NCBI GenBank assembly: GCA_021647785.1
Contig: JAKIUC010000029.1
Span: 1 to 57,759, forward strand
Length of the DNA: 57,759 bases
Reading direction: 5' to 3'
From: Melioribacteraceae bacterium
Lineage (GTDB): Bacteria; Bacteroidota; Ignavibacteria; Ignavibacteriales; Melioribacteraceae
Under the pieces are notes generated by a model. It had not been told where the DNA came from, made no database searches, and saw only the letters and a program-made list of their open reading frames with translations. Numbering within the stretch: position 1 is the first letter of the stretch; each line of letters begins with the position of its first letter. Of the stretch, positions 36,965 to 46,837 are shown one piece after another. The translations under genes were made by a program, and so were the position numbers.

Positions 36965-37891
36965 TCACTCCTTCTTATAACTAATTGTTTTAGGGAAGCT
37001 TTCCAGTTTAAATGCTTTTGAAATACCATGTAAAGTCTCCGCATACCCAATAAATAAATACCCTCCTCTATTTAAGGAGTTATATAGATGCGAAACCACT
37101 TTTACTTTCGATTTTGCATCAAAATAAATTAGAACATTAGCACAAAAAATTATATCATAATTAATCATATTTCTCATACTTATATCATCAGCTAAGTTTA
37201 GGTATGAAAACTTAACCATGCTCCTTAATTTTGGATCAATTATATAATTCATTCCTTCTTTTCTAAAATACTTTTTCAGAAAAAAGGCTGGTGTATTTCT
37301 AATAGCATATTCTTTATAAACACCCGTTCTTGCTCTACTTAAAACATCTTCATTTATATCAGTACCTACAATCTCAAATTCTATATCTCTGAATTTAGGT
37401 TTTACCATATCTGTAATAACCATAGCAACAGAGTACGCCTCTTCTCCGGAGGAGCTTGCAGCACTCCAAATTCTTATTTTTCTTTTCCCTAATTTCCTTT
37501 TCTTTTCTATAGTTTCAGCAAATATTTTAGAGGTTAAAGCATCAAGCTGAGGCTGGTTTCTGAAGAAGAATGTTTCGTTTATTGTTATTGCTTCATATAA
37601 ATATTTCTTCTCTGTTCTTGCTTGAGGATTAAACCTTAAATATTTCAAATATTCTTCGAACGAAGTTAGTTTTAGATGTGAAATTCTTTTTAACAGTCTG
37701 CTTTCTAAAAGATACTTTTTATTATCTTGAAAATAGATTCCACACAGCTCATAAATGTATGATCGCCAGGCTTCAAAAGAAGTGGCATTGAGTGTAATTT
37801 TACTGTTTGCTGTATTATTTGTACTAAACGAGGGGGTATTACTCTTTAGCACAAATCCATTAGATTGTCTAGTATTTGTAAAAGATGACAT
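36965..37891 (-). CDS. cheR: CheR, receptor methyltransferase
   Basis: 308 residues. An N-terminal low-complexity stretch (about 1-35) precedes the CheR helical domain and the SAM-binding fold (IRIWSAASSSGEEAYS, then 'NYDIIFCANVLIYFD'). It uses SAM to methylate receptor glutamates. The usual GCSTGEE is SAASSSGEE here. It follows the HEAT gene by three bases. Confidence 0.93.
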   Translation of the reverse strand: MSSFTNTRQSNGFVLKSNTPSFSTNNTANSKITLNATSFEAWRSYIYELCGIYFQDNKKYLLESRLLKRISHLKLTSFEEYLKYLRFNPQARTEKKYLYEAITINETFFFRNQPQLDALTSKIFAETIEKKRKLGKRKIRIWSAASSSGEEAYSVAMVITDMVKPKFRDIEFEIVGTDINEDVLSRARTGVYKEYAIRNTPAFFLKKYFRKEGMNYIIDPKLRSMVKFSYLNLADDISMRNMINYDIIFCANVLIYFDAKSKVKVVSHLYNSLNRGGYLFIGYAETLHGISKAFKLESFPKTISYKKE

Positions 37892-37894
37892 TTG

Positions 37895-39277
37895 TTAAAT
37901 CCTTGTTTGTTTTTCGTCTAATACCGATTCGGCTCTTTCTCTAACCATTTCATCGGGGTCTTCTTTTAGTTTCTTAATTAAATCAATAACTTCTGGTTCA
38001 TCAACGTCACTTAATAATTCGAGAAGTTTCAACCTATTCCAGATGTTATCATCCTCAACCAATTTATCTGTAAAAAGGAGAGCATCTTTGGGATTAATTT
38101 TGAAAAGCAACTCGGCAGAAATCATCCTAATTTCTTCATCATAACTATCAACATATGTACTTAAAGAATTAAGAAGTTCCATATTTTTTATGTCAGATAA
38201 TGGTTCAAACCCATTTTCAATACCATATTCGTACAAGTCTTTAAACAGCATCAGTAGTTGTTTAATATTATCGGCATTATTATGAATGCCCTCTAATAAG
38301 ATAGGAAATGCAGTTTTATAACTATTAATAAATTTATCCTTAAACATGCTATCAAGTTCATCGTTTTCACCATAAATTGAGACAAATGCTGCAAGAATTT
38401 CTTTGTTATCGTATTTATAAAGTAACTTTACTGCTGCAAAAATTATCGATTCATCACTTTCATCAAGTGCTTTTAGTATTACTCCTCTTAGCTCTTCGTC
38501 AAACTCAATTTCAAAGCCCATTGTGGATAGCAGTTGCTCGGATGATTTTACAATTGAACCAACAAGTGCATCATCTGCTGTTTTAAGTTCATTTAATAAA
38601 AACCCTAAAGAATCCTCATCCCCCACTCTGCCAAGACTTTCAATTATTGTATATTTTGTTAAAATATCTTGGTCGTTGTAAACTTTCATAAAATGATCAA
38701 TTGCCTCTTTATTTCCAATTTTACCCAATGCTTCCATTACAGTAGGGGTTAAAATTTCATCTTTGTCATCAGCGAGCAATGCCACTAAGTCACTTACAGC
38801 TTCTTCAGCTTTTATATTCCCTAATGCTTCGGCACATGCTAAAGTTACATTTTCATTTTTGCTTGTTTTTAAAATTTCTAATATTTTTTTAGTTGGCTTC
38901 GGGTTGCCTATCCAACCTAAAATATCAATAATAAATTTTTCGTCATCACTATTTCCTTTGCCAAGTTCACTCATCAAAGTACTTACAGAATTTTTCCCAT
39001 TTTTAAGTAGAACTTCACCTGCCATATTTCTGATACTTATATCTTCCGAAAACACATATTTAACTATTTGGGCTGGAACTTCATCGTAGGGCTGAAAGGT
39101 AAAGAGCATTGAGGCTGCATCTCTAACCCCTTTATCGGGGTCTGAAAAAAGTTGTGCTACCATCTCAATTAATTCATTATCTAAATCGACTGTGAGCAAA
39201 GACTCTAAAGTCTCTTTTCTAACTGTAGCATCGCTTGATTTTAAACTTTGGCGAAGGATTTTTTCTTGGTCACTCAT
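37895..39277 (-). CDS. HEAT-repeat protein in the chemotaxis operon
   Basis: 460 residues, acidic, about 10-12 HEAT-like helical pairs throughout (for example 'DNELIEMVAQLFSDPDKGVR', 'ENVTLACAEALGNIKAEEAV', 'DEILTPTVMEALGKIGNKEA'). No signal peptide or span, so cytoplasmic. A protein-binding scaffold is likely; its partner may be CheA, CheR or the receptor array. It is cotranscribed with cheR (three-base gap). Confidence 0.8.
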   Translation of the reverse strand: MSDQEKILRQSLKSSDATVRKETLESLLTVDLDNELIEMVAQLFSDPDKGVRDAASMLFTFQPYDEVPAQIVKYVFSEDISIRNMAGEVLLKNGKNSVSTLMSELGKGNSDDEKFIIDILGWIGNPKPTKKILEILKTSKNENVTLACAEALGNIKAEEAVSDLVALLADDKDEILTPTVMEALGKIGNKEAIDHFMKVYNDQDILTKYTIIESLGRVGDEDSLGFLLNELKTADDALVGSIVKSSEQLLSTMGFEIEFDEELRGVILKALDESDESIIFAAVKLLYKYDNKEILAAFVSIYGENDELDSMFKDKFINSYKTAFPILLEGIHNNADNIKQLLMLFKDLYEYGIENGFEPLSDIKNMELLNSLSTYVDSYDEEIRMISAELLFKINPKDALLFTDKLVEDDNIWNRLKLLELLSDVDEPEVIDLIKKLKEDPDEMVRERAESVLDEKQTRI

Positions 39278-39321
39278 CTCTTTTTCAATTTGGTTATAAA
39301 AATTTTGTATCGTTACTATCG

Positions 39322-39357
39322 AATGCTTTTAGAAATTTTAAAGGTTCTAAAAGCATT
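39322..39357 (-). promoter_or_regulatory. Perfect 13-bp hairpin between cheW and the HEAT gene
   Basis: AATGCTTTTAGAA (39322-39334) pairs with TTCTAAAAGCATT (39345-39357) around a 10-base loop. It lies nine bases after the cheW stop on the minus strand. No T run follows, so it may protect the mcp-cheW message or set relative expression rather than terminate. Confidence 0.55.
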
Positions 39358-39366
39358 AAATAAATA

Positions 39367-39861
39367 TTATTTTTCTGCTACTGCTTTTAGCTCTTCTAAT
39401 TCATCGTTTGCTAATGTTTTATCAAGGTCTAATAGAATCAATAATCTTTCTTCTAGTTTTGCTACAGCAACAATAAAATCTGAATCAACACCAGATACCA
39501 ACTCTGGAGGTTTCTCTGTTACATCAGTAGAAATTCTCAGGACCTCTTGAACTTCGTCAACAATAAACCCTATGGTTTTTCCACTTATTTCAACAACTAT
39601 AATTCTAGTGTTTTTATCCATTTCAATTATTGGCATTCCAAGTCGTTTTCGTAAATGAACTATAGGAATTATTCTACCACGAAGATTAATAACGCCTTCA
39701 ATATACTCTGAAGCATTAGGAACTTTAGTAATATCAATTATTTTAATAATTTCCTGAACGGCAAGAATATTGATTCCAAATTCTTCTTGTCCAATTTTGA
39801 ATCCTACTAATTGTAGAATCTCCGATGTATCTTTTTTCTCTTCTTGTGCTACTTCTGTCAT
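39367..39861 (-). CDS. cheW: CheW, coupling protein
   Basis: 164 residues. CheW fold strings 'LQLVGFKIGQEEFGINI', 'EIIKIIDITKVPNASEYIEG' and 'VINLRGRIIPIVHLRKRLG' are present. It links CheA to the receptor encoded five bases upstream. A short acidic extension lies at each end. Confidence 0.96.
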   Translation of the reverse strand: MTEVAQEEKKDTSEILQLVGFKIGQEEFGINILAVQEIIKIIDITKVPNASEYIEGVINLRGRIIPIVHLRKRLGMPIIEMDKNTRIIVVEISGKTIGFIVDEVQEVLRISTDVTEKPPELVSGVDSDFIVAVAKLEERLLILLDLDKTLANDELEELKAVAEK

Positions 39862-39866
39862 TATTG

Positions 39867-41960
39867 TTACCTCTTACTCATTTTCATAGAAATAATTTCA
39901 CCATTCTTTCTAACACCAAAACTATTATTTGCATCTGCTTCTGCAAATTTGAATGAACTAATTAAGTGTTCTAAATTTTCAGTTAACCTTTGCAGTTCTT
40001 CGGAAGATCTTGCAATTTGCTCTATACCTTGTGCACTCTCTTGGGTTACACTTGCAATAGCTTCAATATTTGTACTAATTTGCTCTGCCGAATTTGATTG
40101 ATCTTCACTTGCTTTTGCTACTTCAATAGAAATATTTGTTACACTATCAGCACCATCAATTATAGTTTCAATCATTTTACCTGCACGGGTTACCAAATCT
40201 TTTCCGAGTTCTACTTCTTTCGCACCCTCTTCAATAGATACTACTGCTTCGGTTGTTTCTTGCTGAATTTTATTAATCATTTCAGTAATTTCTTTTGTTG
40301 CCTTCGTAGTTCTTTCTGCCAATCTACTTACTTCATCAGCAACAACAGCAAAACCACGCCCATGCTCTCCTGCTCTGGCAGCCTCAATTGCTGCATTAAG
40401 AGCTAACAGATTTGTTTGGTCGGCAATATCATCAATAACTTGAGTTATTTCTCCAATTTTTTTACTGCTTTCACCGAGTCCGTTAATTGTTACGGCAGAT
40501 TTATCAACAACCTCTGCAATCTTCATCATTCCTTCAATTGTTTTAGATACAACCTTGCCACCCTCAATTGCTTTAACACCTTGTTCTTTTGCATTTTCTG
40601 CCATGTTTGAAGCATTTTCAGTATTACTAATAATGTTTCTTGTCATTTCTTCAACAAAGGAAGATACTTCTGTAGCTTGCTGTGCTTGCTCGGCACTACC
40701 TGCTGCCATTTGTTCAGAACTGGATGAAATTTCATTAATTGCATACGCTACTGCACTTGCACTTTCAGAAACACCACCCATTGCAGAACGTAGTGACTTA
40801 GTTAAAAGATTAAAATCATTCTGCATTTTTTGATAGTAGCCTTTATATTCTCCAACAAATTGGTTTGTAAAATCGCCCGAAGCCATTGCCGTTAGTACTT
40901 TTGCCGATTCATCTAATGGACGTACAACAGAATCGACTATCGAATTGATACCATTTATTAAATCTTGCCAAGCACCTTCATATTTTGAAGTATCGCAACG
41001 GTATTCCAGATTTCCTTCTTCATTTGCTTTTATTAATGCATCCGCATCTTCTAATAATCCCTCTAGTGCTTCAACTTCCTTATTTATTGCATGTGCAAGT
41101 GCATCTTCATCAGATGCAGGGGTAACTTTTATCAGATTACCAGCAGCAATTTGTTCAGCGGCAATAATTTTTTCTTTTTGAGCGTCTTGTAAAACTTTCA
41201 AGGATTCTGTTAACTGACCAATCTCATCTTTCGAATCAATTTTTAGTTCCCTGCTATAATTACCTGTTGCAAATTCTTTAACAATATCTCTTAATTCATT
41301 CAAAGGTTTAGAAATTGTGGGTGCCAACTTAAAGGCTGAAATTAGATATGCAATTGTTCCAAGTAATGCTGCAATTAGAATCCACAAAATTGCTTTATCT
41401 ACTGTACCTGAGATAACTGCATTTAGTTCTACAGATTTTGCAACCAATTTAGAATAAATATCAGAAAATTTATTCTGCAATTCTTCGCCAACCTCTTCGC
41501 CAGAAGTTGTAGCTATAATAGCTGCCATCTCAAAGTCTTGCATAACTGCCGAACCAATAATAGCATCAGCAACTACTTCTTTATAATTATTCCAAATATT
41601 TGCTGCTACTTTTATGTCTGTAGTAATTTCCTCAGAATAGTTGTGCTTTATAAATTTAACAATTGATGAATCAATACTTTCGGTTCTTTCTGAGTAGCTT
41701 GCCATGTTCTGATTAAACTTATCGGCAAATTCAGACATTGATAGTTGAAGCATAATAAATTGTACTGATTGGAATTGCGAATATATATCGTTTAATTCCT
41801 TTTGCGGCTCCACATATTCCGAAAATATTGCATCCTTTACGGTTGAAACTCTAAGTACTCCAAGTATCCCCACTATCACAACAATAGCAGAAAAAAAACC
41901 AATAATTGTTAAACTGCCCTGTATTTTACGAACAAATTTTAGATCTTTAAAGTTCATCAT
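39867..41960 (-). CDS. Methyl-accepting chemotaxis protein
   Basis: About 697 residues from ATG at 41960, chosen because AGGA is eight bases upstream; an ATG nine bases earlier touches the ribosome site. Membrane spans near residues 19-40 and 193-214 bracket a four-helix periplasmic sensor; HAMP follows (215-267), a second HAMP-like segment lies near 350-400, then the signalling helices. The hairpin tip '[20 protein letters not shown]' begins near 515. No CheR-docking pentapeptide at the C-terminus (MKMSKR). Ligand unknown. Confidence 0.94.
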   Translation of the reverse strand: MMNFKDLKFVRKIQGSLTIIGFFSAIVVIVGILGVLRVSTVKDAIFSEYVEPQKELNDIYSQFQSVQFIMLQLSMSEFADKFNQNMASYSERTESIDSSIVKFIKHNYSEEITTDIKVAANIWNNYKEVVADAIIGSAVMQDFEMAAIIATTSGEEVGEELQNKFSDIYSKLVAKSVELNAVISGTVDKAILWILIAALLGTIAYLISAFKLAPTISKPLNELRDIVKEFATGNYSRELKIDSKDEIGQLTESLKVLQDAQKEKIIAAEQIAAGNLIKVTPASDEDALAHAINKEVEALEGLLEDADALIKANEEGNLEYRCDTSKYEGAWQDLINGINSIVDSVVRPLDESAKVLTAMASGDFTNQFVGEYKGYYQKMQNDFNLLTKSLRSAMGGVSESASAVAYAINEISSSSEQMAAGSAEQAQQATEVSSFVEEMTRNIISNTENASNMAENAKEQGVKAIEGGKVVSKTIEGMMKIAEVVDKSAVTINGLGESSKKIGEITQVIDDIADQTNLLALNAAIEAARAGEHGRGFAVVADEVSRLAERTTKATKEITEMINKIQQETTEAVVSIEEGAKEVELGKDLVTRAGKMIETIIDGADSVTNISIEVAKASEDQSNSAEQISTNIEAIASVTQESAQGIEQIARSSEELQRLTENLEHLISSFKFAEADANNSFGVRKNGEIISMKMSKR

Positions 41961-41996
41961 AGTAAACATCCTATTTTTTTTGAATTTTAATAAAAA

Positions 41997-42395
41997 TCAA
42001 TTAAGCCTAAATGTAATAGCCATTGTTAATTTAACTTTTACATTTTTACCTTTATTTTTACCTGGAGTATATTTTGCATTTTTTACCGCTTCCATAGCAA
42101 CCTCATCGCAACCAGAACCAATACCTCTAACAAGTTTTACCTCTTCGGCATCACCATTTTCATTTACATGTGCAAGAACATAAACTTTCCCTTCAATATT
42201 AAATCTTTTTGCCATATCAGGATATCTAATGTTTTTAATAATGGCACCAATGCCGCCAACTGGTTCTGGCATCACCTCTGCAAATGCTAAGTATTTGCCA
42301 TCTTGCTCAATTCCGTTTGAGTTACTCATTAAACTAATAGTTGAAATTAATACAACCATTAAAGTTAAAACGAGTAAAGTTTTGTAAGTTTTCAT
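41997..42395 (-). CDS. Small TonB C-terminal-domain protein
   Basis: 132 residues: N-terminal hydrophobic segment (about 8-24), short linker, then the TonB C-terminal fold (IRYPDMAKRFNIEGKVYVLA, 'GIGSGCDEVAMEAVKNAKY', 'KVKLTMAITFRL'). The proline-rich spacer of true TonB is missing, so it may not span the periplasm; it could be a periplasmic or accessory TonB-like protein. It lies just upstream of the mcp gene in the same direction. Confidence 0.8.
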   Translation of the reverse strand: MKTYKTLLVLTLMVVLISTISLMSNSNGIEQDGKYLAFAEVMPEPVGGIGAIIKNIRYPDMAKRFNIEGKVYVLAHVNENGDAEEVKLVRGIGSGCDEVAMEAVKNAKYTPGKNKGKNVKVKLTMAITFRLN

Positions 42396-42570
42396 ATCAC
42401 TTCCTTGTAATAAATTAAATAATTAGTCCCGTGTTATATTATCGGTTATTAATGGAATTACTTTAGTTGTTTCTTAAATATTTTTGGAGAGATTATACCC
42501 TTGTATTTAATATGATATTTACAGAGTTTTAAAACATTATGATTGTTTCAATTAAAAACTTGAGGGGAAT

Positions 42571-43278
42571 ATGATAAACCCAGAAAAAACCTACCAACAA
42601 TATTTATTTTTAAAATTATCTTCATTTAAAAAACTATTAGTTTTGTTATTATTTCTTTCAACAAACATTTTTTTTGCACAAGCTGAAAATAAATCCACCC
42701 TATTTTCTACTTTCAACTTTGGTGTTTACGGAGGTATCAACTTTGCAGATGTTTCAGAGATTGGGGGTGTATTTTCAATTGAAGGTAAAACTAATTTAAC
42801 TACAAATCTTAATTTGAAGTTTTCCTTAGGATACTATAAATCTATTGAGCTGGTAAACTATACTTTACGAAGCAGCGGTATGAACAGAATTGACACTTTA
42901 ACATATTATAGTGCAAGCGAAGAGTATATAACCGAAAGAGTATATGATGTTCTTCCAATATCAATTGGTTTACAATACGTATTCAGAAATAAAACAATTT
43001 CCCCCTATATTTTATTGGATGGAAGCTATAACTATATTGATACTAAAAGAACAAGAAATGGTGGAAAAAGTTGGTCATACAATACTTATGAAGAAGTGCC
43101 TGATAAGTTTAAGAATAATCCAAACCAAAGATTTTATAACGAATCATTCGGAATAGCTTTTGGTTTAGGAGTACTCTACAATATCAAAAAAAGTTTAAAT
43201 ATAGATTTTAGATATTTATTTATTTATGATAATGAGATTATCAATTCACATCAGTTTTTAGTTGGTTTTAATTTTTAA
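42571..43278 (+). CDS. Outer-membrane beta-barrel protein (PorT/OmpA-barrel type)
   Basis: 235 residues. A signal peptide (hydrophobic about 20-35, ending IFFAQA) is followed by alternating beta strands ('FNFGVYGGINFADV', 'LNLKFSLGYYKSIELV', 'GIAFGLGVLYNIKKSLNIDF') and a terminal strand ending in Phe (FLVGFNF), as expected for barrel insertion. Ribosome site GAGGGG five bases before ATG. It diverges from the TonB-like gene; its end overlaps the convergent HAD gene by 11 bases. Confidence 0.8.
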   Translation: MINPEKTYQQYLFLKLSSFKKLLVLLLFLSTNIFFAQAENKSTLFSTFNFGVYGGINFADVSEIGGVFSIEGKTNLTTNLNLKFSLGYYKSIELVNYTLRSSGMNRIDTLTYYSASEEYITERVYDVLPISIGLQYVFRNKTISPYILLDGSYNYIDTKRTRNGGKSWSYNTYEEVPDKFKNNPNQRFYNESFGIAFGLGVLYNIKKSLNIDFRYLFIYDNEIINSHQFLVGFNF

Positions 43279-43912
43279 TCAACTCACTCAAGCTATCTAT
43301 CATTGGAATTTTACACAACCTCAATCTATCTTTCGATTGATGCCCAAGCGAGAGTAGTACAGAATCAGCACCAATTGCTTCTGCAACTTCGCAATCGTGG
43401 AGTGTATCACCAACTAACAGTACCTCACCTTTTTTGAACCCAAGCTCTTTTATCCATTTTAAACCATTATCCAGTTTACCCGCTGCGTAGATATTATCTA
43501 ACCCAACAAGCCGTATAAAATATTTGTTTAAATTGAAGTGTGCAACCAGCTCATCCAACATCTCTTGCTTATAAGCAGAAAGTACAGATTGTGTAATGCC
43601 AAAACTATCAATCTCTTTTAAAACATCTTCAGCATCAGAATAAATGGTAAACTCATATTTATTAGCTTCATATTCACTTATAAATTGATGACTGATTTTT
43701 TCCCAGTTCTCTTTACCCACATCATGCCCAAGTGCTTTGTAGTAGTCTATTACTGGAAATGTGAAGATGTCTCGGTATTCATCTACTGAAATTTTGGGAA
43801 GGTTGGCTTCTTCCAAAAGTTTATTCATTATATTTGCACAAAGCTCTACATCATCGAATAGTGTACCATTCCAATCCCAAATAATATGTTTGTAGTTTCT
43901 GATGTTTTTCAT
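43268..43912 (-). CDS. HAD-family phosphatase (phosphoglycolate phosphatase-like)
   Basis: 214 residues. Motif I WDWNGTLFDD (nucleophile Asp and acid Asp), motif II 'VLSAYKQ', a lysine region, and motif III 'VLLVGDTLHDCEVAEAIGAD' define a subfamily I HAD hydrolase with an alpha-helical cap. Substrate cannot be named from sequence; Gph-like sugar phosphatase activity is the usual assignment. Convergent with the barrel gene. Confidence 0.85.
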   Translation of the reverse strand: MKNIRNYKHIIWDWNGTLFDDVELCANIMNKLLEEANLPKISVDEYRDIFTFPVIDYYKALGHDVGKENWEKISHQFISEYEANKYEFTIYSDAEDVLKEIDSFGITQSVLSAYKQEMLDELVAHFNLNKYFIRLVGLDNIYAAGKLDNGLKWIKELGFKKGEVLLVGDTLHDCEVAEAIGADSVLLSLGHQSKDRLRLCKIPMIDSLSELIKN

Positions 43913-43939
43913 CTTTTATAATTTTCCTTAAAAGCTTAA

Positions 43940-44039
43940 TAGAACCTACCTACGGGACAGGTAGGAACTGATGACACGGATTATTTTTTAACATTCTTTA
44001 TCTGTGTCCATCTGTGTAATCCGTGTAATCCGTGTTCTA
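43940..44039. repeat. Dispersed repeat covering the clpB stop codon
   Basis: Ends TAGAAC (43940-43945) and GTTCTA (44034-44039) are inverted. Inside are CCTACC...GGTAGG and direct 'ccgtgtaatccgtgt' units. The clpB stop codon (44037-44039) is the last three bases of the element. Repeats of this ACACGGATTACACGG type are, from memory, common in this group of bacteria. Confidence 0.65.
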
Positions 44040-46655
44040 TATTTTTCTAAACTCCAATTTGTCACCGCCAGCAAAATCCACAAGTACAGTATCGCCATTT
44101 TCTAATTTATTTAATAATAGTTCTGTGGAGAGTGGATTTAAAACATACTTCTGAATTGTCCGTTTCAATGGTCTTGCACCATAAGTAACGTCGTAACCTC
44201 TATCAAGCAAAAACTCTTTTGTTTTCTCAGTAAATTCAATTTTTATATTTTTATTTTGCAGTAATTTCTCTACACCTTGCAATTGGATTTCAATAATTCC
44301 AGTAAGCTCTTTTTTCAACAATGGTTTGAAAAGAACAACTTCATCAATTCTGTTTAAAAATTCCGGACGAATAGTATTCTGCAATAGAACAGTTAAACTC
44401 AACTTCAAATCCTCCATTATAGGTTCCACATTATCTTCATTTAATCCACTCATTTTTTCTTGAATTAAATGAGAGCCAATATTGGAGGTCATAATAATAA
44501 TGGTATTTTTAAAACTAACCGTTCTACCTTGGTTGTCGGTTAAACGTCCATCATCCAAAACTTGGAGAAGAATATTAAAAACATCAGGATGAGCTTTTTC
44601 AATTTCATCTAATAATAGCACAGCGTAAGGTCTTCTGCGAACGGCTTCCGTTAACTGACCACCCTCCTCATAACCCACATATCCCGGAGGTGCACCAATT
44701 AAGCGCGAAACCGAGTGCTTCTCCATATACTCACTCATATCAATACGAATCATTGCATGGTCGTCACTAAAAAGTAAATCGGCAAGTGAGCGTGCTAATT
44801 CTGTTTTGCCTACACCGGTTGTACCAATAAAAATAAACGAACCAATTGGACGGTTAGCATCCTGCAAGCCAGCACGCGAACGGCGTATTGCATTTGCCAC
44901 CGCCGTTACTGCATCATCTTGCCCAATAACACGCTTGTGAAGTTCATCTTCCATTCTCACAAGTTTGCTTCGTTCACTCTCTAACATTTTGTTTACAGGA
45001 ATTCCAGTCCACTTAGCCACAACCTCTGCAACATCTTCGGCATCAACTTCTTCTTTTAATAATTTTTTATCTTTTTGAATCTCAACTAAACTTGCACTCT
45101 CTTTTCTGAGAGCACCTTCTAACTCAACAATTTTACCGTATCGGATTTCCGCTACTTTGCCAAGGTCCCCTTCGCGTTCAAATTTATCTGCAAGAATTTT
45201 TGTCTCTTCAATTTCACTTTTAAGTTTTCTTATTTTCTGAATCTTTCCACGCTCAAGCAGCCAGTGGCTTTTCAGCACATTTCGCTTTTCATCTAACTCA
45301 GCATACTCAATGCCAATCTCACTAATTCTATTTTTTGATGCTTCATCTTTTTCTCGTTTAAGTGCTTCGCGTTCAATTTCTAATTGTTGAATTTTTCTCT
45401 CCAACTGGTCAAGTTCTTCTGGCATCGAGTTAATTTCAATTCGTAATTTGGATGCAGATTCATCAATCAAATCAATTGCTTTATCTGGTAAAAATCTATC
45501 GCTTATATATCTGTTGGAGAGCTGCACCGCTGCAACGAGGGCTGCATCTGTAATTCGTACACCATGATGAACTTCGTACCTATCACTTAATCCGCGAAGA
45601 ATTGAAATTGCATCTTCCTCATTTGGCTCTGAAATTATAATTGGCTGGAAACGTCTTTCGAGTGCTGCATCTTTTTCAATATATTTTTTATATTCTTTTA
45701 ATGTTGTTGCACCAACTGCATGAAGCTCGCCACGTGCCAATGCTGGCTTAAGAATATTTGCAGCATCCATTGCCCCATCGGTTTTACCTGCGCCAACTAA
45801 CTGATGAATTTCATCAATAAATAAAATTATCTCTCCATCGGAGTTTTGCACTTCTTTTATTACTGCTTTTAGTCGTTCCTCAAATTGTCCGCGGAATTGT
45901 GCCCCTGCAACTAACGCCCCCAAATCAAGCGAAATTATTTTTTTATCTTTCAAGTTATCAGGAATATCTCCCGAAACAATTCTATGTGCTAACCCCTCTG
46001 CAATTGCAGTTTTTCCAACACCAGGTTCGCCAATTAAAATAGGGTTGTTTTTTGTACGTCGTGAAAGGACTTGAAGCACTCGCCGTATCTCATCATCACG
46101 TCCAATAACAGGATCAAGCTTCCCCGATTTTACAAGTTCGTTTAAGTTTCGTCCATATTTTTTTAACGATTGATATGTCTCTTCCGGATTTTGAGATGTT
46201 ACCCGCTGGTTTCCACGAATATCTTTTAATGCAGAGAGAATTACTTTTTTCGAAATTCCATTTTTGTTTAACAAACTTCCAACTTCATTGTTAGCTTCAG
46301 CAAGTGCTATTAATATATGCTCTGTTGAAATGTATTCATCTTTTAGTGTCTCTGCTTCTTTAACTGAATCATCCAAAAGCTGTGCAGTTGCTTGCGACAT
46401 TTGCTGGTTGCCAATTCCTGCACCAGATACTTTCGGTTTCTTCTCAAGTATAGCTCCAATTTTTATTCGCAGTGAGTCAACATTTGAAGCCACCTTTTGG
46501 ATTATTGAAACCGCAACGCTGTCATTGTCTTGTAACAACGCAGCGAGAATATGCTCCGGCTCAACAATTTGATTATTATAATTTTGTGCAATTTCAATTG
46601 AGCTTTGAATTGCCTCTTGCCCCTTTACGGTAAACTTATTTAAATCTATTGCCAT
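44037..46655 (-). CDS. clpB: ClpB disaggregase (AAA+ chaperone)
   Basis: 872 residues. N-terminal Clp repeats (1-145), first AAA with Walker A GEPGVGKT (209-216), a coiled-coil middle domain (about 410-530) with '[19 protein letters not shown]', second AAA with GTTGVGKT near 605 and sensor strings '[20 protein letters not shown]'. It rescues aggregated proteins with DnaK. The stop codon lies in a dispersed repeat. No CIRCE-type operator was seen upstream. Confidence 0.98.
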   Translation of the reverse strand: MAIDLNKFTVKGQEAIQSSIEIAQNYNNQIVEPEHILAALLQDNDSVAVSIIQKVASNVDSLRIKIGAILEKKPKVSGAGIGNQQMSQATAQLLDDSVKEAETLKDEYISTEHILIALAEANNEVGSLLNKNGISKKVILSALKDIRGNQRVTSQNPEETYQSLKKYGRNLNELVKSGKLDPVIGRDDEIRRVLQVLSRRTKNNPILIGEPGVGKTAIAEGLAHRIVSGDIPDNLKDKKIISLDLGALVAGAQFRGQFEERLKAVIKEVQNSDGEIILFIDEIHQLVGAGKTDGAMDAANILKPALARGELHAVGATTLKEYKKYIEKDAALERRFQPIIISEPNEEDAISILRGLSDRYEVHHGVRITDAALVAAVQLSNRYISDRFLPDKAIDLIDESASKLRIEINSMPEELDQLERKIQQLEIEREALKREKDEASKNRISEIGIEYAELDEKRNVLKSHWLLERGKIQKIRKLKSEIEETKILADKFEREGDLGKVAEIRYGKIVELEGALRKESASLVEIQKDKKLLKEEVDAEDVAEVVAKWTGIPVNKMLESERSKLVRMEDELHKRVIGQDDAVTAVANAIRRSRAGLQDANRPIGSFIFIGTTGVGKTELARSLADLLFSDDHAMIRIDMSEYMEKHSVSRLIGAPPGYVGYEEGGQLTEAVRRRPYAVLLLDEIEKAHPDVFNILLQVLDDGRLTDNQGRTVSFKNTIIIMTSNIGSHLIQEKMSGLNEDNVEPIMEDLKLSLTVLLQNTIRPEFLNRIDEVVLFKPLLKKELTGIIEIQLQGVEKLLQNKNIKIEFTEKTKEFLLDRGYDVTYGARPLKRTIQKYVLNPLSTELLLNKLENGDTVLVDFAGGDKLEFRKI

Positions 46656-46837
46656 TTTATTTTCCTCATAAATCTATTCTACAAATATAAACTTTATAAT
46701 TTGTTTTTGTCTGTTAGATGAAAAAAAGGGAAGAATGATTCATAAGTATATGGTTATTAGAATTAAAACAATAACTTTATTCAATATAAATTCTTATTTT
46801 AAATCTATTAATTAACAATTATTCTGGTATGGAATTT

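Noticed and set aside
46656-46837. Heat-shock operator (CIRCE) upstream of clpB
   Set aside because: No TTAGCACTC/GAGTGCTAA inverted repeat is present in the gap.
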